Shown one piece after another: positions 14,981 through 23,796 of a DNA stretch of 64,000 bases. The translations under genes were made by a program, and so were the position numbers. The stretch's first letter is position 1, and every line of letters starts with the position of its first letter. Below the pieces are notes generated by a model. That model made no database searches. It worked only from the letters and a program-made list of their open reading frames with translations, and had not been told where the DNA came from. The stretch is from Chitinophaga barathri (GTDB lineage: Bacteria > Bacteroidota > Bacteroidia > Chitinophagales > Chitinophagaceae), in the NCBI RefSeq assembly GCF_003807585.1, contig NZ_RMBX01000011.1, forward strand, positions 186,001 to 250,000, read 5' to 3'.

Positions 14981-14994
14981 ACCACGAGGATCAC
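14981..14994 (+). repeat. Degenerate third copy of the 14-bp repeat
   Basis: ACCACGAGGATCAC matches 10 of 14 bases of the exact copies, including the final GGATCAC, and like them it is followed after 15 bases by a terminator. The right end of the accessory island is therefore placed here. Confidence 0.45.
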
Positions 14995-15009
14995 GAAAGC
15001 GGACAAAAT

Positions 15010-15046
15010 AAAGCCGCATAAAACGTATCGTTTATGCGGCTTTTGT
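15010..15046 (+). terminator. Intrinsic terminator after repeat copy 3
   Basis: AAAGCCGCATAAA (15010-15022) pairs with TTTATGCGGCTTT (15031-15043), 13 bp with an 8-base loop, then T-rich sequence. Confidence 0.85.
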
Positions 15047-15155
15047 GCTTTCCCGCCCACACTTTCTTTGCGAGCCTGAAATTCAGCAGGGGTACAGAAA
15101 TTGTAGCATATAAAACAGAAGTTCAGGTGCAGGATATCTTAACATAAAGAGTTAC

Positions 15156-17476
15156 CTATTTTAATCTAATCACCACTTTATCGATCGTTCCATTAAACCT
15201 GAAGGGCGGCTGATAATCCGTTGTTACAGGCTGCCCGCTGTCCTCACCCACACCAAAAGTATCCACGCCAAAGCGGCCGAATATGGTAGCGGCCATTTTC
15301 CCTTTTCCAACGGGCTGGCCGTTGACCTTTAGCACCAGGTCAGCCGCCTTGCCCATACCACCGCCTGCATAGTTGAAGTCCAGTTCTATTTTGCCGGCTC
15401 CTGCTGCGATGGCGTTGGGAGCTTTCACGATGGTGTGCTTACCGTAGTAATTATAGTCAAAGATGGGGATACCGTTTTTCAGGTAAAGTGTGATACCTGA
15501 TGATACTCCACCGGCCGCCAGGATAACCCCGTTTGTTTTAGAGCCGTTGGTATGAACGTCTGCGGTGATCGTCCAGCTGCGGTTCTTGATGGCTGGGGAA
15601 GCGGTTTCCGGCAACCGGGTTGCGCCTGCATAATACGTAAATTCCGTGGCTTCGGGGTTAGAACCGGGCGGCGGCGGTTTGGGCTCCAGTATGCGGGCAA
15701 CGCCGCGGTCATCCAGCGGGTAGACGTGGTACTTCTCAGCTGCCGCATCGAATTTCTTTTTCATCTCTTCCAGTTTATCGGGCATCTGCGTAGCGAGGTT
15801 ATTGGCTTCGGAATAATCTTCGTTCAGGTTGTACAATTCCCATTTATCCTGGTCCCAGTTGCCCGGGGCAAGGTCCTGCCGCCAGGGCAGCGTATGTTGC
15901 GCATTGGCCTTCCACCCGTCAGCGTAAATGGAGCGATTGCTCAGGATCTCGAAGTACTGGTCCTTTCTTCCCTGGAAAGCCGGGTCCGTGAAGCTGGCCA
16001 GAAAAGATGCGCCTGCCAACGGTAATTGTTCAATGCCGTTTACATACTGCGGCATCGTTACGTGAGCAGCCTCATACACAGTTGGCGCTATGTCCACAAG
16101 GTGCAGGAAAGCGTCGCGTGGCTTATCGTCGTGCCTGATCTTCGCAGGCCAGCTGATCACCATTGGGTTGCGTGACCCACCCAAATGCGAAGCCACCTGT
16201 TTTACCCATTGAAAAGGAGTATTGCCCGCCCATGCCCATCCTACGGGATAGTGCGGCTCTGTCTGCGGTCCCCCGAGCTTATCGAGGTCTTTTAATATCT
16301 CGTCAACGCTCGCATTCATGCCTGAAAGGTTCTTGATCTCATCCAAAGTGCCATCCGGACCGCCTTCAGAAGAAGCGCCGTTGTCGCCTACAATATAGAT
16401 TATAAGGGTATTGTCCGCACCGGGCATTTTTTTAATAGCATCCAGCAGCCGCCCAACTTCATGGTCTGCAAAGGCAAAGTAACCTGCGTAGTTTTCAAAG
16501 AGGGCATTGTAAACTTTTTTCTGTTTGTCGCTCAGGCTGCTCCAGGCGGGCACCCAATCGGGCCGTGGCGTCAGCTTTGTATTCGGGGGAACGATGCCCA
16601 TTCTTTTCTGGTTTTCGAACACGATCTCCCGGTATTTTTCCCAACCCATATCAAACTTCCCTTTGAACTTGTCGCGCCACTGTTTCGTGACGTGGTGAGG
16701 GGCGTGCATCGCACCCGGCGCGAAATACATAAAGAACGGCTTGCCGGGGGAAACGGATTTTTCATACTGCATCCTGGCGATGGCCCGGTCCGTCATATCC
16801 GTCAACAGGTGATAACCTTGTTTGGGGGATTTGTCCGGCTCTACCGGCGTTGTATTTTCGAAGATCACGGGGTAGTATTGATGCGCTTCACCGGCATTGA
16901 ACCCATAAAAATAATCGAAGCCCATACCAGTTGGCCACCGGTCAAAAGGCCCAGCCACGCTGGTTTCCCAATCAGGCGTGTTGTGGTTTTTGCCATACCA
17001 CCAGGTGGTATAACCATTGTCCCGAAGTACTTCGGCCATGGTAGCGGTGGTACGCGGGATCATCGTGCTGTGTTGGGGAAACCTGTAGCCCATTCCATCA
17101 GGAAGCCGTTGCCTGCATCATGATGGTTCCGGCCGGTAAGCAAAGCCGCTCTGGAAGGCCCGCAAATAGCGGTGGTGTGGAACCGGTTGTAGCGCAAGCC
17201 TTCAGCGGCAAGTTTGTCGAGGTTGGGCGTTGGGATCAGCCCGCCGAAGGTGGATGTTTGCCCGAATCCTACATCGTCCAGCAAGATAATAACAACATTG
17301 GGCGCATCCGCTGCCGCTTTGGGGATTTCAGGCCATGCGGGCGTAGATTCTTTGTAGGTCTTGCCGATCTTTCCTTTAAAGGGCGGGTCAGGCTTGGGCA
17401 AAACATGCTACGACCGGAGGCCGGAAGCAAGCACCAGCCAGAAAGTAAGCATAAGGAGAGGTCTGTTAATATTCAT
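15156..17476 (-). pseudogene. Arylsulfatase with nonsense and frameshift lesions
   Basis: The ATG at 17476 starts a good signal peptide (MNINRPLLMLTFWLVLASGL). An in-frame TAG follows at 17408-17410 (codon 23), where a CAG Gln is likely ancestral, and the same frame then runs into KPDPPFKGKIGKTYKESTPA. The sulfatase N-terminal core follows: NVVIILLDDVGFG with metal-binding Asp pair, and CGPSRAALLTGR with the Cys that is oxidised to formylglycine. At the C4 run 17075-17078 the frame shifts by one base; the rest (IPRTTATMAEVLRDNGY, WYGKNHNTPDW, APGAMHAPHH, IVGDNGASSEGG, HLVDIAPTVYEAA, and a C-terminal beta-domain) continues to 15156. Total about 773 codons, the size of long AtsA-like sulfatases. 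A secreted enzyme hydrolysing sulfate esters is the ancestral role. Confidence 0.85.
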
Positions 17477-17680
17477 GCATCCAGGTTTTAAGCATAAACT
17501 ATTTATCCCAGGTACGTGAGAGCATACCAGAGGCGGGATTATCGGGTTGCCGGAATCTGCAATAAAACAGAAGATGAAATATGCTAATTGTTTGCTCCGG
17601 GAGGGAAATGCCTGAAAAGAGGCAATAAGAATATAACAACCATCCTATAAAAAGGTTGTGGGCGTGGAGGGAGGACAGCG
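17477..17680. other. Intergenic, divergent promoter region
   Basis: Between the broken sulfatase start and the btuB promoter. No gene or repeat is seen. Confidence 0.5.
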
Positions 17681-17710
17681 TTTGGATATCAACAATTTGT
17701 TGTACTTTCA
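17681..17710 (+). promoter_or_regulatory. Bacteroidota-type promoter of the B12 uptake operon
   Basis: TTTG (17681-17684), an 18-base spacer and TACTTTCA (17703-17710), near the TTTG/TAnnTTTG consensus. It would start transcription just ahead of the riboswitch. Confidence 0.5.
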
Positions 17711-17719
17711 CGCCGCAAT

Positions 17720-17895
17720 TGGTTTTTAACACAGTTTTCACAGTGTTAAAATTAATAGGGAATCAGGTGTAAATCCTGAGCAGACCCGCTACTGTAAGTT
17801 CTATACAACACTTTGACATTCTACTCGCCACTGTCCCGTAAACATTCGGGATGGGAAGGCCGTCAAAAGTGAGAACAAGCCAGGAGACCTGCCAA
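17720..17895 (+). promoter_or_regulatory. Cobalamin riboswitch of the btuB operon
   Basis: The conserved blocks are in order: GGGAATCAGGTGTAAATCCTG (as GGGAA at 17758, GTGTAAATCCTG at 17767), GCAGACCCGCTACTGTAAG (17780 onward), a peripheral hairpin with CCCG/CGGG arms (17833-17855), and the B12 box AAGCCAGGAGACCTGCC (17877-17893). The downstream 125 bases before btuB must hold the expression platform; a weak AAAGC/GGCTTT pairing is seen near 17912-17934. B12 binding should reduce expression of the operon that follows. Confidence 0.93.
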
Positions 17896-18020
17896 ATGCA
17901 GATAATTTTAAAGCTTTCGAGGATGGGGCTTTGAATACAACTTGCACTGAAATACTTCAGCGTCTATTTGTTTTCGTATGTCATCCGGTAAGTTATCGGT
18001 GAAATCAATTATTGGTATAT

Positions 18021-20090
18021 ATGTCAAACGCATTAAAAACGTTGCTGATAGCGTTTTTGGCATTTGTTGGCATGGACCTGTACGCGCAGCGGCCCTACGT
18101 GGACTCTGCACGCGCGGATACCGGCCGTGTCCGGACATTGCGGGGTGTTACTGTTTACACATCAGGATATAAAGAAGTTATTCCTTCGCAAAAACTCTCT
18201 GGTGAGACCTTAAAGAGCTTAAACAGTTTTTCTGTAGCGGATGCGATACGATATTTTGCCGGTGTACAAGTAAAGGATTATGGCGGTATAGGCGGTCTGA
18301 AAACCGTGGATATGCGCAGTATGGGCACGAACCATATGGGTGTATTTTACGATGGCATCCAGCTGGGCAATGCGCAGAACGGGCAGGTAGACCTTGGGAA
18401 GTTTTCCATGGATAACATTGAATCCATCTCCCTTTACAACGGTCAGAAAAGCGACATCTTCCAGCCTGCTAAGGACTATGGATCTTCCGGCACCATTTAC
18501 CTGCGGAGCCGCCGGCCGGTCTTCGATTCTTCGAGAACGACGAACTTTAAGGGCGTTTTCAAAACAGGCTCATTCGGGTTGATAGACCCTTCAGTATTGT
18601 TCGAACGAAAGTTGTCGGAGCAGGTTCAGTTATCCGTCAGCGGAGAATACATCAGGTCTTCCGGCCGCTACCCGTTCCGTTACAGAAGAGTGCATCACAA
18701 CTCCAAAGAAGTAGCCTGGGATACAACAGCGATACGGCAAAACGGAGATATCAATGCATTGCGGATCGAAAGCGGATTATACGGAAATATAAATCGCGGT
18801 TTCTGGAATGTAAAAGCCTACTTCTACGATTCAGAAAAGGGAATACCAGGGGCCATTATAAATAACGAATGGATGCACGCACAGCGGCAGTGGGACAGGA
18901 ACTTTTTCCTGCAGGGATCCTTTCAGAAGAATATCAGCAGCAACTATGATGTACAGGTGAACGCGAAGTATGCGAACGACTATATGCATTACCTGAGCCC
19001 CGGCCCCAATCAAATCCGCATCGACAATAAATTTAATCAACAGGAATGGTATGCTTCGGTTGCCCAGAAATACAGCTTGTCGAAAAGGATCGATGTCAAC
19101 CTGTCTACAGACTTCCAGTATAATACGCTAAGCTCCAGCCTGGCCGGTTTTGTGTTTCCTAAAAGATTTACCTCCCTGGTGGCATTGGCCGGGCAGGCGG
19201 ACCTGGGTAAAGTGAAAATGCAGGCAAGCGTTTTAGGCACTTTCGTCAATGAAAGGATTACAAGGGGAAACACGGCAACGGGTGATTCCGCCATCGCCGC
19301 ACCCGCCAAAAACGAAGTGACGCCGGCCTTTTTTATTTCCTACAAACCCTTTCCGAAAGCGGACTTCGACATAAGGGCCTTTTACAAGAACATTTTCAGG
19401 ATGCCTACGTTCAATGACCTGTATTATACGGATATTGGCAACATCAACCTGAAACCGGAATATACCCACCAATACAATCTCGGTTTTGTGTATCACAAAA
19501 GCCGCCCCGGTTCGGTTTGGAGCGAGTCTCGGATGCAAACCGATTTTTATTTCAACAAGGTTACCAACAAAATAATCGCCGTGCCTAAAGGAAGTGGCAT
19601 GTACCGCTGGATGATGATGAACATCGGGGAAGTGGAAATAAAGGGCGTGGATCTTGTTACCGACCAGGCTTTTTCGCTTCCGGACGGTATATTGCTGAAC
19701 CTGAGACTTAGTTACACTTACCAGAAAGCGCAGGACTTCTCGGGGCGGAAAAACCCGCTGCTGCAGGATGTGACCTATGGAGGGCAGATTTCTTACATAC
19801 CCTGGCATAGCGGTTCGCTGATTTCAAGTATCCTGTATCGTTCGTGGCGGTTGAACTATAGTTATGTGTATGTAGGCGAACGTTATCATGTCTCCGCGAA
19901 TATACCGGTGAATTATGAACAGCCCTGGTATACCAGCGACCTGTCGGCCTCTAAGGATTTTCAACTTAGAAAGTACCGATGCAAAATTTCCGGGGAAGTA
20001 AATAATGTATTCAACCAGGATTACGAGGTGGTGCTGAATTACCCGATGCCAAAAAGAAATTATAAAATCATCTTATCCGTTGAACTGTGA
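18021..20090 (+). CDS. btuB: BtuB-like TonB-dependent corrinoid receptor
   Basis: The start is the ATG at 18021; a TTG nine bases upstream is less likely. The protein is 689 residues with a signal peptide ending near LYAQ (about residue 23). An N-terminal TonB-box/plug region (about 40-165: VADAIRYFAGVQVKDYGGIG, TVDMRSMGTNHMGVFYDGIQ) is followed by a 22-strand barrel ending in the aromatic-poor NYKIILSVEL. It lies straight behind a cobalamin riboswitch and its stop overlaps the GTG start of the btuG-like gene, so vitamin B12 or related corrinoid uptake across the outer membrane is the well-supported role. No carboxypeptidase-like domain precedes the plug, unlike SusC. Confidence 0.92.
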   Translation: MSNALKTLLIAFLAFVGMDLYAQRPYVDSARADTGRVRTLRGVTVYTSGYKEVIPSQKLSGETLKSLNSFSVADAIRYFAGVQVKDYGGIGGLKTVDMRSMGTNHMGVFYDGIQLGNAQNGQVDLGKFSMDNIESISLYNGQKSDIFQPAKDYGSSGTIYLRSRRPVFDSSRTTNFKGVFKTGSFGLIDPSVLFERKLSEQVQLSVSGEYIRSSGRYPFRYRRVHHNSKEVAWDTTAIRQNGDINALRIESGLYGNINRGFWNVKAYFYDSEKGIPGAIINNEWMHAQRQWDRNFFLQGSFQKNISSNYDVQVNAKYANDYMHYLSPGPNQIRIDNKFNQQEWYASVAQKYSLSKRIDVNLSTDFQYNTLSSSLAGFVFPKRFTSLVALAGQADLGKVKMQASVLGTFVNERITRGNTATGDSAIAAPAKNEVTPAFFISYKPFPKADFDIRAFYKNIFRMPTFNDLYYTDIGNINLKPEYTHQYNLGFVYHKSRPGSVWSESRMQTDFYFNKVTNKIIAVPKGSGMYRWMMMNIGEVEIKGVDLVTDQAFSLPDGILLNLRLSYTYQKAQDFSGRKNPLLQDVTYGGQISYIPWHSGSLISSILYRSWRLNYSYVYVGERYHVSANIPVNYEQPWYTSDLSASKDFQLRKYRCKISGEVNNVFNQDYEVVLNYPMPKRNYKIILSVEL

Positions 20091-21247
20091 AAAAATATCC
20101 CTTATACTTCATAGCGCTGCTGTGCCTGTTTTGGATGGTATCCTCCTGCAGGAAAGACATAGAGGTCTTCATCAATGAAGATACGGTCGTGGACACCGTA
20201 ATCGTAGATAACGGTTTCTCCGGCTTTTACCTGCTCAATGAAGGGAACATGGGCAGCAATAAAAGTACACTGGACTATTTTGATTATTCCACCGGAACAT
20301 ACAGAAGGAATATCTATGCCGCCATTAATCCAACCGTGCCCAAAGAGCTGGGCGATGTGGGGAACGACATGGCCATATACGGCAGCCGGCTTTACGCGGT
20401 GATCAATGCTTCCAATAAGGTAGAAGTGATGGATGCAGCCACTGCAAAGCGAATCGGACAAATCGAAATCCCCAATTGCCGGTACATAAAGTTCGATAAA
20501 GGATTTGCCTACGTCACGTCTTACGCCGGGCCCATCGAAATCAATCCGGATTACAAACAAAAAGGATTTGTGGCGAAGGTAGATACCGCCACGCTGGCGG
20601 TTGTGGCTAAATGTATCGTAGGATACCAGCCGGATGGACTTGAAATAACAGACGGCAAGATCTATGTGGCAAACTCTGGCGGTTATATGGGCGCCGGAAA
20701 TACGAACAAATACGAGAGGACCGTTTCTGTGATCGATCTGGCAACTTTTAAAGAGGAGAAACGGATCGATGTGGCTTTTAACCTTCATCATATAAAAGCC
20801 GATAAGCGGGGCGATCTATGGGTCACTTCCCGGGGCGATTACAAACAGCTTCCCTCCAGGCTCTATTTTATCGATAAAGACCTGCAGAAGGTCACCGATA
20901 CCTTGCCCGTCGCGGCCAGCAACTACTTCCTGGATGGAGACTCACTTTACATATACAGCTCGGAGTGGAGTTATATTACCTATTCCAATGTCATCACTTA
21001 TTGTATTGTGAATACCAGTACGCGCGAAGTCGTTACCCGCTCATTTATTACTGACGGAACGGACAACGAAATAGAAATACCCTATGGCATTATGGTAAAC
21101 CCGGTTACTAAGGATATCTATGTTACAGACGCGGGCAATTATGTTTCACCCGGAGCATTGTACTGTTTTTCGAAAGAAGGTAAAAAGAAATGGGCTGTCC
21201 GTACCGGTGATATACCGGCGCATTTTACCTTATTATCAAAGGGATAG
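20087..21247 (+). CDS. btuG: BtuG-like surface beta-propeller lipoprotein
   Basis: A 386-residue lipoprotein starting at GTG 20087 inside the btuB stop (GTGA overlap), with lipobox VSSC (Cys21) and charged residues after it (RKDIEVF), as in surface-exported lipoproteins. The mature part is a YncE-like seven-bladed propeller with repeated blocks such as NKVEVMDAATAKRIGQIEI, RTVSVIDLATFKEEKRIDV and NPVTKDIYVTDAGNYVSPG. BtuG of Bacteroides binds B12 with very high affinity and caps BtuB; overlap with btuB under a B12 riboswitch makes the same role likely. Binding residues cannot be judged from sequence alone. Confidence 0.85.
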   Translation: MKKYPLYFIALLCLFWMVSSCRKDIEVFINEDTVVDTVIVDNGFSGFYLLNEGNMGSNKSTLDYFDYSTGTYRRNIYAAINPTVPKELGDVGNDMAIYGSRLYAVINASNKVEVMDAATAKRIGQIEIPNCRYIKFDKGFAYVTSYAGPIEINPDYKQKGFVAKVDTATLAVVAKCIVGYQPDGLEITDGKIYVANSGGYMGAGNTNKYERTVSVIDLATFKEEKRIDVAFNLHHIKADKRGDLWVTSRGDYKQLPSRLYFIDKDLQKVTDTLPVAASNYFLDGDSLYIYSSEWSYITYSNVITYCIVNTSTREVVTRSFITDGTDNEIEIPYGIMVNPVTKDIYVTDAGNYVSPGALYCFSKEGKKKWAVRTGDIPAHFTLLSKG

Positions 21248-21290
21248 CTGAAGATTCTCATCATAAAAAGTATTGGATAAACTGAAAAAT

Positions 21291-22763
21291 ATGAAGAAAG
21301 TAATTTTACTTAAAATCCTGACAGTCGTTATTTTCCTTGCTGCCTCCTGCAGGAAAGATCAATACCTGGCGCCGGATATCTCCGGGGTCGGGGCGGATAC
21401 GATCATATTGAACATTGGGGATAAGACGGTGCTGGCGCCTAATATCACCAACCTTAAAGGGAACAGCTACATATGGCTGGTGAACGGTAAGGAAACGGTG
21501 CGTGACCAGATCAATTTTACATTCCAGGCTACCGAGCCGGGAAATTTCGACGTGACTTTTAAGGCAAATAACAAAGGAGGAGCTGCCGAGCAATTGTTTG
21601 AAATTTTTGTGGAAAAGCCGATTGCAATATCGATAGACGGCCAGCTTGCCGTTTCTATGTGTAACGTAATTGAAATTACACCTTCCGTTACAGGGCCGGA
21701 CCGGGATGATTACGAGTATGAATGGTCCATCGGGGATTCTGTGATCGGCAAAAAACGCAACCTCAGCTTTATTTCAGCCGGAGCCGGAAGCTATGAGCTT
21801 ACACTCCGCGCCACCGCGGGCAAACAGACCGCCACATCCAGCCGCACCATAATAGTGAAGGCGGAGCAGTATGGGAACAATGCTAATACAGTACTGGAAT
21901 ACGCACCCGCACCCGGTAAAAATCATAACTGGTCTATTATAGGCACCGCGGATCTCTGGGATTTCGGTGCCGAACAGCCGCTGCCTTATAGTGAGTTTTT
22001 GACCAAAGCAGGTGTTTTGAGAAAAGAAAACGCCGGTAACGGGCTTTTTTTAGGTTCCTGGGGCGGATCGGCGACGTTTAAGTTTGATCATACGGTTGTC
22101 AACGTCCCCGCCTTGCCCGATCTGGAACTGACTGCAATTTATTCCAATCTTGATCCTCCCGCCGTTTACGTGGCATATGACCGTAATAAAAATGGTACGC
22201 CGGACAATGACGAATGGTATGAAATTAAAAACGAAGATTATGGAATAGAGGACCTTCCTGACTATGAAATGACTTTTACCTACACGAAAACCGTAACGGA
22301 CACCAGGAGGATATATACCTATTTCACCTGGAAAGACAACCAGCTGGAGCCTGTCGGAGGAGAGATTGTGAATATGAAATCCTTCAGCAGCTCCATGACG
22401 TATACCGGCGCTTTCTCCACCAGGGGGTTCTTTCCCGGGTACAACATGACCGATATTCCCACGAAACAGGTAGCGCTGCTGGACGGCTGGCAAAACTCTT
22501 TTACACGTAAAGGGAAGCGCATCACCAGGAACCTCTCCGGCGCGCCCCAGTTTTTCCGCAAACTGAATGTTGATATAGATATGGCGGTGAATGTTAGCGG
22601 GGAGAGTGTTCAGTTGCCCGGGATCGATTTCGTGAAGGTCCAGAAAGTGGTGTATCCCTTTCAACAGGATTTTAACGATGGCAATAAGCTGAAAGATTTC
22701 AACATGGAAGAGTCGCGGATGCTGCAGGTGTATGGGATATTGGATAAACACCTTAAAAATTAA
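21291..22763 (+). CDS. PKD-type surface lipoprotein of the B12 operon (paralog 1)
   Basis: The start is the ATG at 21291 (MKKVILLKILTVVIF), not the TTG 18 bases earlier. 490 residues; lipobox AASC (Cys20). Two PKD/Ig-like domains (about 30-110 and 115-195, with YIWLVNGKETVRDQI and YEYEWSIGDSVIGKK) precede a roughly 280-residue C-terminal domain with GSWGGSATFKFDHTVVNVP and VAYDRNKNGTPDNDEWYEIK-like calcium-loop text (D-x-N-x-N-G). The paralog two genes downstream shares both blocks. No function is proven; position in a B12 riboswitch operon suggests capture or presentation of corrinoids at the surface. Confidence 0.8.
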   Translation: MKKVILLKILTVVIFLAASCRKDQYLAPDISGVGADTIILNIGDKTVLAPNITNLKGNSYIWLVNGKETVRDQINFTFQATEPGNFDVTFKANNKGGAAEQLFEIFVEKPIAISIDGQLAVSMCNVIEITPSVTGPDRDDYEYEWSIGDSVIGKKRNLSFISAGAGSYELTLRATAGKQTATSSRTIIVKAEQYGNNANTVLEYAPAPGKNHNWSIIGTADLWDFGAEQPLPYSEFLTKAGVLRKENAGNGLFLGSWGGSATFKFDHTVVNVPALPDLELTAIYSNLDPPAVYVAYDRNKNGTPDNDEWYEIKNEDYGIEDLPDYEMTFTYTKTVTDTRRIYTYFTWKDNQLEPVGGEIVNMKSFSSSMTYTGAFSTRGFFPGYNMTDIPTKQVALLDGWQNSFTRKGKRITRNLSGAPQFFRKLNVDIDMAVNVSGESVQLPGIDFVKVQKVVYPFQQDFNDGNKLKDFNMEESRMLQVYGILDKHLKN

Positions 22764-22807
22764 AGAAAGCCGGGCAACCCGACATCATAATCACAAAAAT
22801 TAGACTT

Positions 22808-23743
22808 ATGAAAAGAACCCTTTTTATTAAACCCCTGATAGTAGCAATCATTTGCGTTGTTACGGCAGCTTCATGTTCCAAACAAAATGATTTGTTGGAC
22901 CCGACTTCGAAGACTGAAACCCTGAAAGACGGCCAAAGCGCTGCCTTAAAAACGTTGACAACAACCTATACGATCACTTTCGAAAGTATAGGCAGCAGCT
23001 ATATGGCCGGCCCCACTTCTTATGGAGATAATACTTACTCGGCTTATGGCGGTACCCAGATCGCCCCTTACGTACATACCCCAAGCAATCTGAGGTTTGC
23101 CATCAAAGGCGCTGGCAGCGGAACGCCGGTAGAATTCTGGGATGGCGGTTTTGTGGTTTCCAACTGGAACTACAAATCGAATATCCCCGGAAAAACAGGC
23201 GATTGGTGGTACTCGTACCTGAATCAGTGCAGTGTATATTCAGGCACCCATGGCGCTAACAACGGAGGTGCCGGGGGCAGCGCCAATTTTGCGGTCATGT
23301 TCGGCTACGTAGATTTCTTTAATCAAACTTATGCCACACGCCCCACACTCAATTTTACATCCGGCAGCGGGGTGATAGAGGGAATGGAATTATGCCTTTC
23401 CTCTTACACTTACGGGGTGATCATGAACGGGAATACATTCGGATCAGGCGCTGCAACGCCGCTTAAAGATGTAGCCGGGGGAACCGGGTACCTGAAATTG
23501 CAGGCGTATGGCTTTAATGGCAGCACAGCCACAAACAGCGGCCTTCCCGTTGAAATTTACCTGGCAAGGTATTTTAACCACCTGCCTGTGACAGGACCTT
23601 TAACCAACTGGACTTATTTCGACCTGTCGGCTTTAGGAACCGTTACCCGTGTTGAGTTCAACATCGTAGGCAACGATTCAGGCACTTACGGGCTGAACAC
23701 GCCCGCCTATGTGTGTATGGACAATGTGGAAGTGACCTTGTAA
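22808..23743 (+). CDS. DUF4465 lipoprotein of the B12 operon
   Basis: 311 residues; lipobox AASC (Cys23) followed by Ser-Lys-Gln-Asn-Asp. The rest is a beta-rich, Gly/Tyr/Asn-rich domain of the DUF4465 type: TFESIGSSYMAGPTSYGDNT, FWDGGFVVSNWNYKS, NFAVMFGYVDF, WTYFDLSALGTVTRVEFNI, then CMDNVEVTL at the end. A DUF4465-like family in Bacteroides B12 loci has been described as surface B12-binding (BtuH); I recall this with moderate confidence. Its place between two PKD lipoproteins under the riboswitch supports a B12-binding or handover role. Confidence 0.8.
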   Translation: MKRTLFIKPLIVAIICVVTAASCSKQNDLLDPTSKTETLKDGQSAALKTLTTTYTITFESIGSSYMAGPTSYGDNTYSAYGGTQIAPYVHTPSNLRFAIKGAGSGTPVEFWDGGFVVSNWNYKSNIPGKTGDWWYSYLNQCSVYSGTHGANNGGAGGSANFAVMFGYVDFFNQTYATRPTLNFTSGSGVIEGMELCLSSYTYGVIMNGNTFGSGAATPLKDVAGGTGYLKLQAYGFNGSTATNSGLPVEIYLARYFNHLPVTGPLTNWTYFDLSALGTVTRVEFNIVGNDSGTYGLNTPAYVCMDNVEVTL

Positions 23744-23796
23744 TGGTATAGATCATAATAATGCCCGGCTTTCTTAAAATATAATTACATAACAAA

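Larger units (their letters stand above)
14777..15155. other. Intergenic region with degenerate repeat and terminator
   Basis: Apart from the 10/14 repeat copy (14981-14994) and the terminator at 15010, nothing coding is visible. It marks the right edge of the accessory island; the chromosomal sulfatase remnant begins just after it. Confidence 0.6.

Noticed and set aside
1..15100. Integrase or transposase in the accessory island
   Set aside because: I looked for a tyrosine recombinase R..HxxR..Y pattern and a DDE/serine recombinase in the real frames and found none.
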